Assembly: GCA_900548225.1 (NCBI GenBank)
Contig: URJM01000016.1
Location: forward strand, 1 to 35,257
Source: an uncultured bacterium
Lineage (GTDB): Bacteria; Verrucomicrobiota; Lentisphaeria; Oligosphaerales; Oligosphaeraceae
DNA length: 35,257 bases
Reading direction: 5' to 3'
Both the position numbers and the translations under genes were made by a program. The notes beneath the pieces are model-generated. The model did not search any database. It had not been told where the DNA came from and worked only from the letters and a program-made list of their open reading frames with translations. Shown piece after piece: positions 7,947-15,176 of this stretch (position 1 is its first letter; each line of letters starts with the position of its first letter).

Positions 7947-8747
7947 ATGGAAAAACACGCATCCACCCATCCGGCCCGCTCCCCGGAGGACTTCCTCCCC
8001 GAAAAATACCCGATCCTGGAGTTTCCCGAGGATGACTGGAAGGCGTTCAGGGAGAATTGCCTCGCCCTGAACCTCCCGGACCCGAATCCGAAACGGCAGG
8101 TCTTCCAGGCGATATACAGCCACCTCTGCGGCGTCAACCAGTGGCTGAACCTCACGCGGCTCACTACACCGGCGGACTACCTTAAGTTCTCGCTCCTGGA
8201 CTCCCTCACGCTGCTGCCCGTCCTGGAGTCGCTGTGCGAAAGCCGGAGCATCGTAATGGACCTGGGAAGCGGAGGCGGCTACCCGGGGCTTCCCCTGATG
8301 GCCTGCATGACCACGCAGGAGTTCGTCCTGATTGACGCACGCCAGAAGAAGGTGGACTTCCTCAACGCGGCAATCACGGTCATCCCAAGGGAGGGAAAGG
8401 CGCGGGCATACTCCTTCAGGGGAAAGGACGTCAGGCTCTCACACCCGGACCTCAGGCACCGCGCAGAGGTGGTGACGGCACGCGCCGTGGGAAAGGGGGT
8501 CGAACTCCTCCCAGACGCCGCTGAACTGCTCGCACAAGGGGGGGTATTCGTCCTGATGAAGGGGCAAAGCTGGAACACGGAGGAAAAACCACTCTTCGTC
8601 GAGGCATGCCCGGCATTCGGATTCGACATGGTCGAAGACATGGAGCTGTCACTCGTCCCAAACGACCCCGTAAGACATATAATCCTCGCAGTCAAAAAGG
8701 GCGAGGGAAATCCAAGACGGGCTAAAAAGTATCTCGCACGACTCTAG
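7947..8747 (+). CDS. rsmG: 16S rRNA (guanine-527-N7)-methyltransferase RsmG
   Basis: 266 residues, slightly longer than the usual 200-240 because of an N-terminal extension. It methylates G527 of 16S rRNA using S-adenosylmethionine. The N-terminal substrate part contains VNQWLNLTRLTTPADYLKF, like the N.WNK.NLT motif of the family. The SAM site is MDLGSGGGYPGLPL (near residue 105), then LIDARQKKVDFLNA. RAEVVTARAVGKGVELL matches the ARAvA motif. No ribosome binding site is obvious. It ends the plus-strand gene run and is followed by a GC hairpin. Confidence 0.93.
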   Translation: MEKHASTHPARSPEDFLPEKYPILEFPEDDWKAFRENCLALNLPDPNPKRQVFQAIYSHLCGVNQWLNLTRLTTPADYLKFSLLDSLTLLPVLESLCESRSIVMDLGSGGGYPGLPLMACMTTQEFVLIDARQKKVDFLNAAITVIPREGKARAYSFRGKDVRLSHPDLRHRAEVVTARAVGKGVELLPDAAELLAQGGVFVLMKGQSWNTEEKPLFVEACPAFGFDMVEDMELSLVPNDPVRHIILAVKKGEGNPRRAKKYLARL

Positions 8748-8758
8748 GACAGGCAGGA

Positions 8759-8782
8759 CGCACGGTGGAATCCCACCGTGCG
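8759..8782 (+). terminator. Perfect hairpin after rsmG, no T-tract
   Basis: A 10-bp perfect stem CGCACGGTGG / CCACCGTGCG with loop AATC lies 11 bases after the rsmG stop. No T-run follows, so it may be a transcript-end stabiliser or a Rho-assisted end rather than a classical terminator. Confidence 0.5.
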
Positions 8783-8814
8783 GAAAAGGCCCGGGACAGG
8801 GGGCGTTCCACACC

Positions 8815-8852
8815 CCGAAAACACCCCTGCCGACGCCGGAAACACCCCCGGC
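8815..8852. repeat. Imperfect direct repeat in GC-rich spacer
   Basis: Two copies of a CCGRAAACACCCCYGSC-like unit (8815-8830 and 8836-8852) lie in the spacer between rsmG and the nrdD promoter. The second copy also forms a short GCCGG/CCGGC hairpin. Role unknown; possibly incidental. Confidence 0.3.
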
Positions 8853-8923
8853 AAGGAAAAAAGCGTGGGGCTATGCACCTGAATCATACGGGGTTATGAC
8901 TATTGTTGAAATATTTTTCCTTT

Positions 8924-8939
8924 CCACTAGATATTGTGG
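8924..8939 (+). promoter_or_regulatory. NrdR-type box 1
   Basis: CCACTAGATATTGTGG matches 13 of 16 positions of the NrdR consensus ACACwATATATwGTGT (my count). It ends right before the -35 element of the nrdD promoter. NrdR is the ATP/dATP-sensing repressor of ribonucleotide reductase genes. Confidence 0.75.
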
Positions 8940-8968
8940 TTGCAAGACCTAAATTCGCTATATATAGT
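8940..8968 (+). promoter_or_regulatory. Promoter of the nrdD operon
   Basis: TTGCAA (8940-8945) and TATAGT (8963-8968) are separated by 17 bp. The -35 abuts NrdR box 1 and the -10 lies inside box 2, so bound NrdR would block RNA polymerase. The implied start near 8975 gives a leader of about 120 bases. A second possible -35, TTGAAA, lies at 8906-8911. Confidence 0.65.
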
Positions 8969-8970
8969 AT
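8955..8970 (+). promoter_or_regulatory. NrdR-type box 2
   Basis: TCGCTATATATAGTAT matches 13 of 16 positions of the NrdR consensus, with a perfect central CTATATATAG palindrome. Its start is 31 bp from the start of box 1, about three helical turns, which is the known spacing of tandem NrdR boxes. Confidence 0.78.
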
Positions 8971-9096
8971 GCCTGCGACCTTTCTAAATCCTACCTTCAA
9001 AAAGCCCCCAGAGTTCGTATTTCACCTTGAGCAAGGAGGGCTTCTTGGGGGACGCCCGACCCAAACCCCTGCATTCCAAAAATATCTGACACCGCA

Positions 9097-11811
9097 ATGG
9101 AAAGCCCAGACAAGACCCCCTTCTTGAAATTCCGCAAGCGCGACGGCATGATTGTCCCCTTCACCGCCAGGAAGATCGCCACTGCCATCTACAAGGCCGG
9201 CCAGGCCGCCGCCGAACAGGAAGGGCGTCCCTTCACCCGCGAGGAGGCCGAGGATATCGCCGCCGACGTCATCCGCCAGCTTGACAACCCCCTCTGCGAA
9301 TACTATGTGCAGTCCGAGGCGGACGGAAGCCGCGTGCCGAACATCGAGGATGTCCAGGACGTAGTCGAGATCACCCTTTCGGAGCACCGTCTTCCCGCGA
9401 CTGTCGCCGCGTACAAGCGCTACCGCAAGAGCCGTGAGCTTGCCCGCCAGGCGATCCGCGTCAGCGACCGCAATTCCAAGGGCGGCAAGGGCGACTTGAC
9501 CGACCAGAGCCTCCTGCTTGTCCAGTCGATGGGGGACGCGTCCCTGGGCACCTGGGACCGGACAAAGATTGTCAGGAAGCTTGTTGACAAGCTGAGCATG
9601 GACATTGAGGAGGCCGTTGCGGTTGCGAAGGAGGTCGAGAACGAGATCATCGCCAGCAAGATGAAGCGCGTGAACACGCTGCTGATCCGCGAGATGGTGA
9701 ACAACGTCCTCGAGTCCCACGGATATGTCGGCCGTCTTCGCGACCTGTCGATGTATGCGGTTCCCCGGGAGTTCGTCGAGAACCTGATGTACTCCAAGTC
9801 GAACGAGAACAGCAACATCGTCAACAACAACCCCGAGGCGGTGAATCTTTCGATTGCGGAGCTGGTCCTGAAGCAGTGGGGTCTTGACGCGATCTTCTCT
9901 CCCGAGGTGAAGGCCGCCCACGACACTGGCGCCATCCACCTCCACGACCTGGGCTATCCCCATAGAGTCTACTGCTCGAGCCATTCCATCGAGTACATCA
10001 AGAAATACGGGCTCTGCGGATTGACCAACCTCAACACCGAGTCCTTCCCCGCACGCAGCGCAAGCGTCCTCACAGGGCACCTGAACACATACCTTGCGTC
10101 AATGCAGGCAAACTACGCCGGCGCCCTCGGCATCGCATACATCAACATCTTCTACGCGCCATACCTGGTGGGCATGGATGACAAGCACCTCAAGCAGGTC
10201 GCCCAGGAACTGATCTTCAACGGCAGCCAGAACGCATTCTCCAGGGGCGGCCAGACCCTCTTCCTCGACTTCAACATCCACACCGGAGTCCCAAGCTACA
10301 TGAAGTCGGTCCCCGCGGTCGGGCCAGGCGGATGCTACCAGCTCAAGGACGCAAAGGGGACGGTCCACCCGCTCATCGAAAAGCTCCAGGAGGAGACCGA
10401 CGCCAACGGCAACCGCCTGATGAACCTCTACTTCAAGGAGGCGAATGGCGAGGAGCGGCTGGTTCTGCGCGAACTCTACAGCGACAAGAACGGGCTCTAC
10501 ATCGACGACAAGGTGACCGCCGAACTCGAAAAACGCGGCGAACACATCGTCTGCTACGGCGAATACGAGGCCGAGGCACGCCGCTTCACCAGCGCGCTCC
10601 TGAAGGTCTGGGGCGAGGGCGACCGTAACGGGCGCATCTTCGAATTCCCAAAGTGCGACTTCCACGTCTCCGCGGAAACCTTTGAGGATCCCGAACAGTA
10701 CAAGATCTTCCAGCAGGCATGCGAACTGGCCAGCCACAACGGCTCCACATACTTCATCTTCGACCGTGACGAGGTCACGCTCTCCGCATGCTGCCGCCTG
10801 CGCACCACCATCACCGACAACAGAATGCTCAGGCACCCGGAGTGCCTCAGGTTCTGCGGCTTCCAGAATGTCACCATCAATCTCCCGCAGTGCGCATTCC
10901 GAGCCGCAAGACGCGGAATGCGAAACTACGAGGGGGCGTGCGAGGAAATCGACAAGATGATGGATCTCGTCATCCAGGCGCATCTCCAAAAGAAGAAGAT
11001 GATCGCGCTCATGATGTCGGAGCCGGGACGCCCGCTGTGGCAGGTCGGAAAGACCGCATGCGACGGACGGCCGTACATCGAACTCGAAAAGTGCACCTAC
11101 ATCATCGGCATGCTTGGCATGAATGACATGGTTAAGTTCTTGCTGGGCAAGGAGATGCATGAGAGCGAGGAGGCCTACGACATGGCGTTGAGGCTCACCG
11201 CGCACATGTATCTGCGCACAAAGCAGTACACCGACAAGCTGGGGCTCAAGTTCACCCTCGAGGAATCCCCCGCCGAGTCCGCGGCGCGCCGCCTGGCGAA
11301 GGCCGACCTGCTCTACTACCGGGACGAGGCCCTCACCTGCTACAAGGGCGACTCCGAGGACGTGGCGTACTACACCAACTCAATCCACCTGGCCGCCGAG
11401 GCGCCCGTCTCCCTGGTCGAGCGCATCCGCAAACAGGCCATCTTCCACTCGCTCATCGAGTCCGGCGCCATGATCCACGCATTCGTCGGCGAGGAAAAGC
11501 CCTCGCCCGAGGCGATCGGCGAACTCATCCGGGCCAGCTTCTGCCGGACCCAGGCCGCGCAAATCACAATCTCCCCCGAATTCACATACTGCCAGCATTG
11601 CGGGCACCAGTCCCGCGGACTCCAGGAGACATGTGTCCAATGCGGTTCGGCGGACGTCTTCGGTCTCACGCGCGTCGTCGGATACTTCAGCAAGATTCAG
11701 AACTGGAACAAGTCGAAGCGCTACGGCGAACTTGTCAACCGCCACCGCGGCGACTACGCGGTCGAGCACGCCGATGTCGGCGGCGACGGTTCCGTTGATT
11801 TCGCAGAGTAG
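9097..11811 (+). CDS. nrdD: Anaerobic (class III) ribonucleoside-triphosphate reductase
   Basis: 904 residues, longer than the ~710 of E. coli NrdD. It reduces NTPs to dNTPs with a glycyl radical and works only without oxygen. An ATP-cone regulatory domain occupies the N-terminus (FRKRDGMIVPFTARKIATAI to YKRYRKSRELAR). The ten-stranded barrel core starts near GAIHLHDLGYPHRVYC. SACCRLR (Cys565-Cys566) resembles the active-site finger loop. The C-terminus has the structural zinc site C832-x2-C835...C846-x2-C849 and the radical loop RVVGYFSKIQNWNKSK with Gly862 as the radical residue. The redoxin gene next door suggests a thioredoxin/glutaredoxin-fed subtype rather than the formate-using E. coli type; that is inference. 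The start lacks a good Shine-Dalgarno sequence. Codon style changes near 9960. Confidence 0.95.
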   Translation: MESPDKTPFLKFRKRDGMIVPFTARKIATAIYKAGQAAAEQEGRPFTREEAEDIAADVIRQLDNPLCEYYVQSEADGSRVPNIEDVQDVVEITLSEHRLPATVAAYKRYRKSRELARQAIRVSDRNSKGGKGDLTDQSLLLVQSMGDASLGTWDRTKIVRKLVDKLSMDIEEAVAVAKEVENEIIASKMKRVNTLLIREMVNNVLESHGYVGRLRDLSMYAVPREFVENLMYSKSNENSNIVNNNPEAVNLSIAELVLKQWGLDAIFSPEVKAAHDTGAIHLHDLGYPHRVYCSSHSIEYIKKYGLCGLTNLNTESFPARSASVLTGHLNTYLASMQANYAGALGIAYINIFYAPYLVGMDDKHLKQVAQELIFNGSQNAFSRGGQTLFLDFNIHTGVPSYMKSVPAVGPGGCYQLKDAKGTVHPLIEKLQEETDANGNRLMNLYFKEANGEERLVLRELYSDKNGLYIDDKVTAELEKRGEHIVCYGEYEAEARRFTSALLKVWGEGDRNGRIFEFPKCDFHVSAETFEDPEQYKIFQQACELASHNGSTYFIFDRDEVTLSACCRLRTTITDNRMLRHPECLRFCGFQNVTINLPQCAFRAARRGMRNYEGACEEIDKMMDLVIQAHLQKKKMIALMMSEPGRPLWQVGKTACDGRPYIELEKCTYIIGMLGMNDMVKFLLGKEMHESEEAYDMALRLTAHMYLRTKQYTDKLGLKFTLEESPAESAARRLAKADLLYYRDEALTCYKGDSEDVAYYTNSIHLAAEAPVSLVERIRKQAIFHSLIESGAMIHAFVGEEKPSPEAIGELIRASFCRTQAAQITISPEFTYCQHCGHQSRGLQETCVQCGSADVFGLTRVVGYFSKIQNWNKSKRYGELVNRHRGDYAVEHADVGGDGSVDFAE

Positions 11812-11835
11812 CCATCCCAGGAGGAGACCAGAAAC

Positions 11836-12246
11836 ATGTCCGATGAAAAGAACCAGCTGACAGTGAATGTCTTCGGCAAGCCGGGCTGCGCAAAGTGCGC
11901 GATGCTCAACCGCCGCCTTGACAAGATGCTTGCGGAGGATCCCCGCTACGCACGTTTCCACAAGGAGTACCACAATGTCCTGAGCGAAGAGGGGCTGGTG
12001 GAGTTCTGCAAGAGCGAGTGCCTCAATCCCAGCAGAATCCCCGCGATGGTGATCTCCTGCGCCGACTCCGAAGGAAAGAGCCACTACCTCGTCAACCCGG
12101 ACCCCGACGCCTTCGACAGCGTCTGCCGCCACTCGAAGCTATACCAGTTCCTGGGCGTGCAGACCGACTATTCCGAAGAGGGCAAGGGCATCATCTCACC
12201 CGAGATGATCAAGTCAATCCTTGACGAGGCGCTTGAAATTGCATAG
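11836..12246 (+). CDS. CxxC redoxin linked to nrdD
   Basis: 136 residues with a strong AGGAGG before ATG 11836. The start reads NVFGKPGCAKCAMLNRRL: a beta strand, then the redox pair Cys18-x-x-Cys21, then a helix, as in glutaredoxins and thioredoxins. RIPAMVIS supplies the cis-Pro segment that follows the active site in this fold. It is longer than a normal NrdH (~75-80) with additional Cys residues around 57, 61 and 75. Its place between nrdD and nrdG says it is probably the electron donor that re-reduces NrdD. This is inferred from context and family behaviour. Confidence 0.78.
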   Translation: MSDEKNQLTVNVFGKPGCAKCAMLNRRLDKMLAEDPRYARFHKEYHNVLSEEGLVEFCKSECLNPSRIPAMVISCADSEGKSHYLVNPDPDAFDSVCRHSKLYQFLGVQTDYSEEGKGIISPEMIKSILDEALEIA

Positions 12247-12277
12247 TCCAGAAGACAAGTCTGTCATAAACGCCATC

Positions 12278-12946
12278 ATGAGACAGCCCAGCCTGGTCGA
12301 CTACCCGGGCAAGCTGGCCGTTCTCATGTTCACCAGCGGATGTGACTTCCGGTGCGGCTTCTGCCACAACCCCGACCTGCTCGACAGGTTCGACGCCAAG
12401 ACCTTCTCCTTCAAGGCCCTGAAGGAGAGGCTTGACAAGTACCGCGAGGAGTGGGTGAAGGCGGTGACCGTCTCGGGCGGAGAACCCACCGTGCACGCGG
12501 CGCTGCCCGACACGCTTGCATTCCTGAAGGAGGAGGGGTTCCTCGTCAAGCTGGACACCAACGGCTCCAATCCCGAAATGCTCAGGAATGTGCTGCCGGT
12601 GGTCGACTATGTGGCCATGGACATCAAGTGCGCCCTCGCCAACTACCCCGTCTTCGTGAAATACCGCCACCTTGACCGCATCCGCGAGTCGATACGCATA
12701 ATCATGAACGGCGCAAGGGACTACGAATTCCGGACCACCGTCCTGGAGGGATTCCACACGCCGGCGGAGATCGTGGCCGCCGCCCAGGATGTCCGGGGCG
12801 CAAGACGCTGGATCTTCCAGCCATTCGTCCCACACGAAAACCTGCCCGACGTCACCCTGAGAAGCGCAGCCAGGACAAAGCCGTCCACGCTCCAGGAGTG
12901 CGCCGAGGCGGCCGCGCCATTCGTCCAGGAGGCAAAAGTCCGCTGA
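12278..12946 (+). CDS. nrdG: Radical SAM NrdD-activating protein
   Basis: 222 residues from ATG 12278; an upstream in-frame TTG at 12221 would overlap the redoxin gene and is less likely. The SAM cluster motif is TSGCDFRCGFCHNPDL (Cys22, Cys26, Cys29), the CxxxCxxC that binds a 4Fe-4S cluster. VSGGEPTVH is the GGE SAM-binding motif, and LKLDTNGSNPEML is the family's LDTNG strand. The opening PSLVDYPGKLAVLMF is that of the anaerobic ribonucleotide reductase activase group. It uses S-adenosylmethionine to place the glycyl radical on NrdD. It is the third gene of the nrdD operon. Confidence 0.93.
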   Translation: MRQPSLVDYPGKLAVLMFTSGCDFRCGFCHNPDLLDRFDAKTFSFKALKERLDKYREEWVKAVTVSGGEPTVHAALPDTLAFLKEEGFLVKLDTNGSNPEMLRNVLPVVDYVAMDIKCALANYPVFVKYRHLDRIRESIRIIMNGARDYEFRTTVLEGFHTPAEIVAAAQDVRGARRWIFQPFVPHENLPDVTLRSAARTKPSTLQECAEAAAPFVQEAKVR

Positions 12947-12965
12947 CAGGCTACAGCCAGCCCGC

Positions 12966-12993
12966 TTGCAAATCCGGCGACCCTTGCTATCTT
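12966..12993 (+). promoter_or_regulatory. Candidate promoter of the lspA-miaA run
   Basis: TTGCAA (12966-12971) and TATCTT (12988-12993) are 16 bp apart in the gap between nrdG and lspA. The implied leader before lspA is about 64 bases. Confidence 0.5.
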
Positions 12994-13063
12994 ACATCTC
13001 ACGCCTGCCGAGTATGGTGCCAGGCATCTATTCCCCCCTTGTCTCCTCTCCATTTTCCCCTCT

Positions 13064-13579
13064 GTGAAAAGACTTTCCCTTTCGACCACCGCTTTGGCGG
13101 GCTGGCCAGGATTGTGCGCGGCGGCTGTCCTGATTCTGGACCAGCTGACTAAGCTTCTGGTCTGCCGCGCCTGGCCGATTCCAGGCAAGGGCGGACTTGT
13201 CCTGATCCCTGGGTTCTTCCGCCTGGTCCACTGGCGCAATCTTGGCGCGGCCTGGGGGATTTTCGCGGGGAGGACCTGGGCGCTTGGATGCTTCTCGCTT
13301 CTAGTCTCACTGGTTCTCGTCCTCTTCTGGAGGAGGATTACCGAAGGCAAGCGGGGATACGCCATCCCCTGCGGAATCCTGCTCGGCGGAATCCTCGGAA
13401 ACATGGTCGACAGATTCTTCTACCCGGAGGGAGTCATCGACTTCCTGCGCTTCGAGTTCTGGCCCGCGTTCAACGTGGCCGACAGCGCCATCACCTGCTC
13501 CGTAGTCTCCCTTATTATCTACGAGCTCTTCCTGGCGCGGCGCACCTCCGGCAAGGACAGCGAAGAAAAGCCCTCATGA
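13064..13579 (+). CDS. lspA: Signal peptidase II (lipoprotein signal peptidase)
   Basis: 171 residues from a GTG start. An inner-membrane aspartyl protease that cuts lipoprotein signal peptides before the lipidated Cys. Four hydrophobic segments are visible. Family motifs are present: VLILDQLTK (Asp26), RNLGAAWGIF (the N-x-GAAWG box), GGILGNMVDRF with catalytic Asp116, and AFNVADSAI with catalytic Asp140. The stop overlaps the miaA start region by four bases. It would process the lipoprotein encoded at 2240. Confidence 0.95.
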   Translation: MKRLSLSTTALAGWPGLCAAAVLILDQLTKLLVCRAWPIPGKGGLVLIPGFFRLVHWRNLGAAWGIFAGRTWALGCFSLLVSLVLVLFWRRITEGKRGYAIPCGILLGGILGNMVDRFFYPEGVIDFLRFEFWPAFNVADSAITCSVVSLIIYELFLARRTSGKDSEEKPS

Positions 13580-14505
13580 AGATTCCACTGATTCTGGGAC
13601 CGACGTGCTCCTGGAAGAGCGCCGTGGCCGCGCGCCTTGCCAACAAGGCCGGCGGCGAAGTCGTCTCCCTTGACTCGATGCAAATCTACAAGGGGCTGCC
13701 CATTGGCACCGCACAGCCAGGCGAAGAGGAGCTTGCGCTTGCAAGACACCACCTCGTCGCATGCCTTGAACTGGACGAAGTCTGGAATGTGAGCCGATTC
13801 ATCGAAGTCGTCAAGCCACTCCTCAAGTCGATTGCCGGTTCAGGCAGACTCCCGGTCCTTGCAGGGGGAAGCGGCCTCTATGCACGGGCGCTCGTCTACG
13901 GATTCTCGCTCATGCCAAGCGACGCCGCACTCGCCGAGGAGCTCCGCGTCGACTCATCCACCGAGGAAGGATGCGACAGGCTCCGCGCGGAACTGGCCGC
14001 ATCATGGAAGATTCCCGAAGACGTGGCCAGGAACCCGCGGCATCTCGCACGGGCAGTCGAGGTCACCAGGCTGACAGGCAGGCCCCCCTGGGAACACAGG
14101 AGGGACACCGCCACGCCAGACCCCGCATACGCACAGTTCTGCATCATGCCCGACTTCCAAAAACTCAAGGAACGAATCCGGGCGCGGACCGCGGCAATGC
14201 TCGAGAGGGGATGGGTCGACGAATGCGCAAGGGCACTCGAAAATGGGCTGGCCACCGCCCCAACGGCATGGCAGGCGCTGGGATACAGGGACATAGCGGC
14301 CTTCCTCGAAGGCAGGCTCACGCACGGCATCGGTGAACTCCAGGAAATCCTCGCCAACAGAACCATCCAGTACGCAAGACGGCAAATCACCTGGTTCAAA
14401 CACCAGCATCCGGATGCACACCAGATCCGGGTCGACGACTTCGAAGGCGATGTCCCCGCCAGAATCATCGGCGAAATCGAAGGCCGCTGGACGCCGGAAC
14501 AATAG
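13576..14505 (+). CDS. miaA: tRNA dimethylallyltransferase MiaA, altered P-loop
   Basis: 309 residues, normal for MiaA, which adds dimethylallyl to A37 of tRNAs reading UNN codons. ATG 13576 overlaps the lspA end. Family features: LDSMQIYKGLPIGTAQP (DSMQ substrate motif), LAGGSGLYARALVYG, RAVEVTRLTGRPPW, and the closing GYRDIAAFLEG and NRTIQYARRQITWFK. The phosphate loop reads GPTCSWKS where the family has GPTASGKS/T: the glycine before Lys is Trp (codon TGG at 13609-13611). A Trp there should disturb phosphate binding, so the enzyme may be weakened or the site remodelled; a base error (GGG to TGG) is the simplest alternative. All other motifs are intact. Confidence 0.92.
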   Translation: MKIPLILGPTCSWKSAVAARLANKAGGEVVSLDSMQIYKGLPIGTAQPGEEELALARHHLVACLELDEVWNVSRFIEVVKPLLKSIAGSGRLPVLAGGSGLYARALVYGFSLMPSDAALAEELRVDSSTEEGCDRLRAELAASWKIPEDVARNPRHLARAVEVTRLTGRPPWEHRRDTATPDPAYAQFCIMPDFQKLKERIRARTAAMLERGWVDECARALENGLATAPTAWQALGYRDIAAFLEGRLTHGIGELQEILANRTIQYARRQITWFKHQHPDAHQIRVDDFEGDVPARIIGEIEGRWTPEQ

Positions 14506-14532
14506 CGGCGGCGACAACCAAAGAGACCCACA

Positions 14533-15132
14533 ATGATCGTTGTAACAGGCGGAATAGGCGCAGGAAAAAGCACGGTCCTGAAACTCCTCAGGGAAATGGG
14601 GGCAATCTGCGCCGACGCGGACGAAATCTCCCGCGAAATCTGCCGCAAGGGAACCCCCGCCCTCGCCGAAATCGCCAGGCACTTCGGAAGCGATGTCCTC
14701 ACGGACGACGGCGAACTCAACCGCCCCGCCCTGGCAAGGCTCGTCTTCTCAAACCCAGATGAACTCGCCTGGCTGAACGCGCTCCTCCACCCAATGATTC
14801 TCGCCGAATTGGAACGGCTTGACCGACAGGCCGCGCCACAGCCGCTCTTCGCCGCAATCCCACTCTGGCACGAAGCAAAATGGCGGCCGGCAAGCGGCGT
14901 AAAGGCCGTCGTCGCAGTCTGGTGCACACCGGAAATGCAACTGGAAAGACTCCGCGGGCGCGGATGGGACGACGAGGAAATCCGCCGAAGGACGGCAACG
15001 CAAATCTCCATGGACGAAAAACGGCGGAACGCCGACTACGTCCTGGAAACCACGGGAACCATCCAGGAACTCCGCGAAAAGTGCCAGGGGCTCCTGCAAC
15101 TCCTCCAAAAGGAGGGGGACGCCCGCAAATAG
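14533..15132 (+). CDS. coaE: Dephospho-CoA kinase
   Basis: 199 residues, usual length. It phosphorylates the 3'-OH of dephospho-CoA, the last step of coenzyme A synthesis. The P-loop is intact: TGGIGAGKSTVL near the N-terminus. CADADEISREI (the DAD substrate motif), NRPALARLVFSNP, LLHPMILAELERL and the lid region around RGWDDEEIRRRTATQISMDE follow the family. It is separated from miaA by 27 bases and is followed by rho. coaD, the preceding enzyme of the pathway, lies at the right end of this window on the other strand. Confidence 0.95.
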   Translation: MIVVTGGIGAGKSTVLKLLREMGAICADADEISREICRKGTPALAEIARHFGSDVLTDDGELNRPALARLVFSNPDELAWLNALLHPMILAELERLDRQAAPQPLFAAIPLWHEAKWRPASGVKAVVAVWCTPEMQLERLRGRGWDDEEIRRRTATQISMDEKRRNADYVLETTGTIQELREKCQGLLQLLQKEGDARK

Positions 15133-15176
15133 ACAATTTCCCATTGACACAACCAATAATCCCGAAAAGTCACCAC

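Noticed and set aside
8759..8782. Hairpin after rsmG as a classical Rho-independent terminator
   Set aside because: The stem is perfect but there is no T-run on either strand, so only a hairpin of uncertain role is claimed.
8815..8852. Direct repeats as a CRISPR array
   Set aside because: Only two imperfect copies with a 5-base gap and no spacer structure; no cas genes anywhere in the window.
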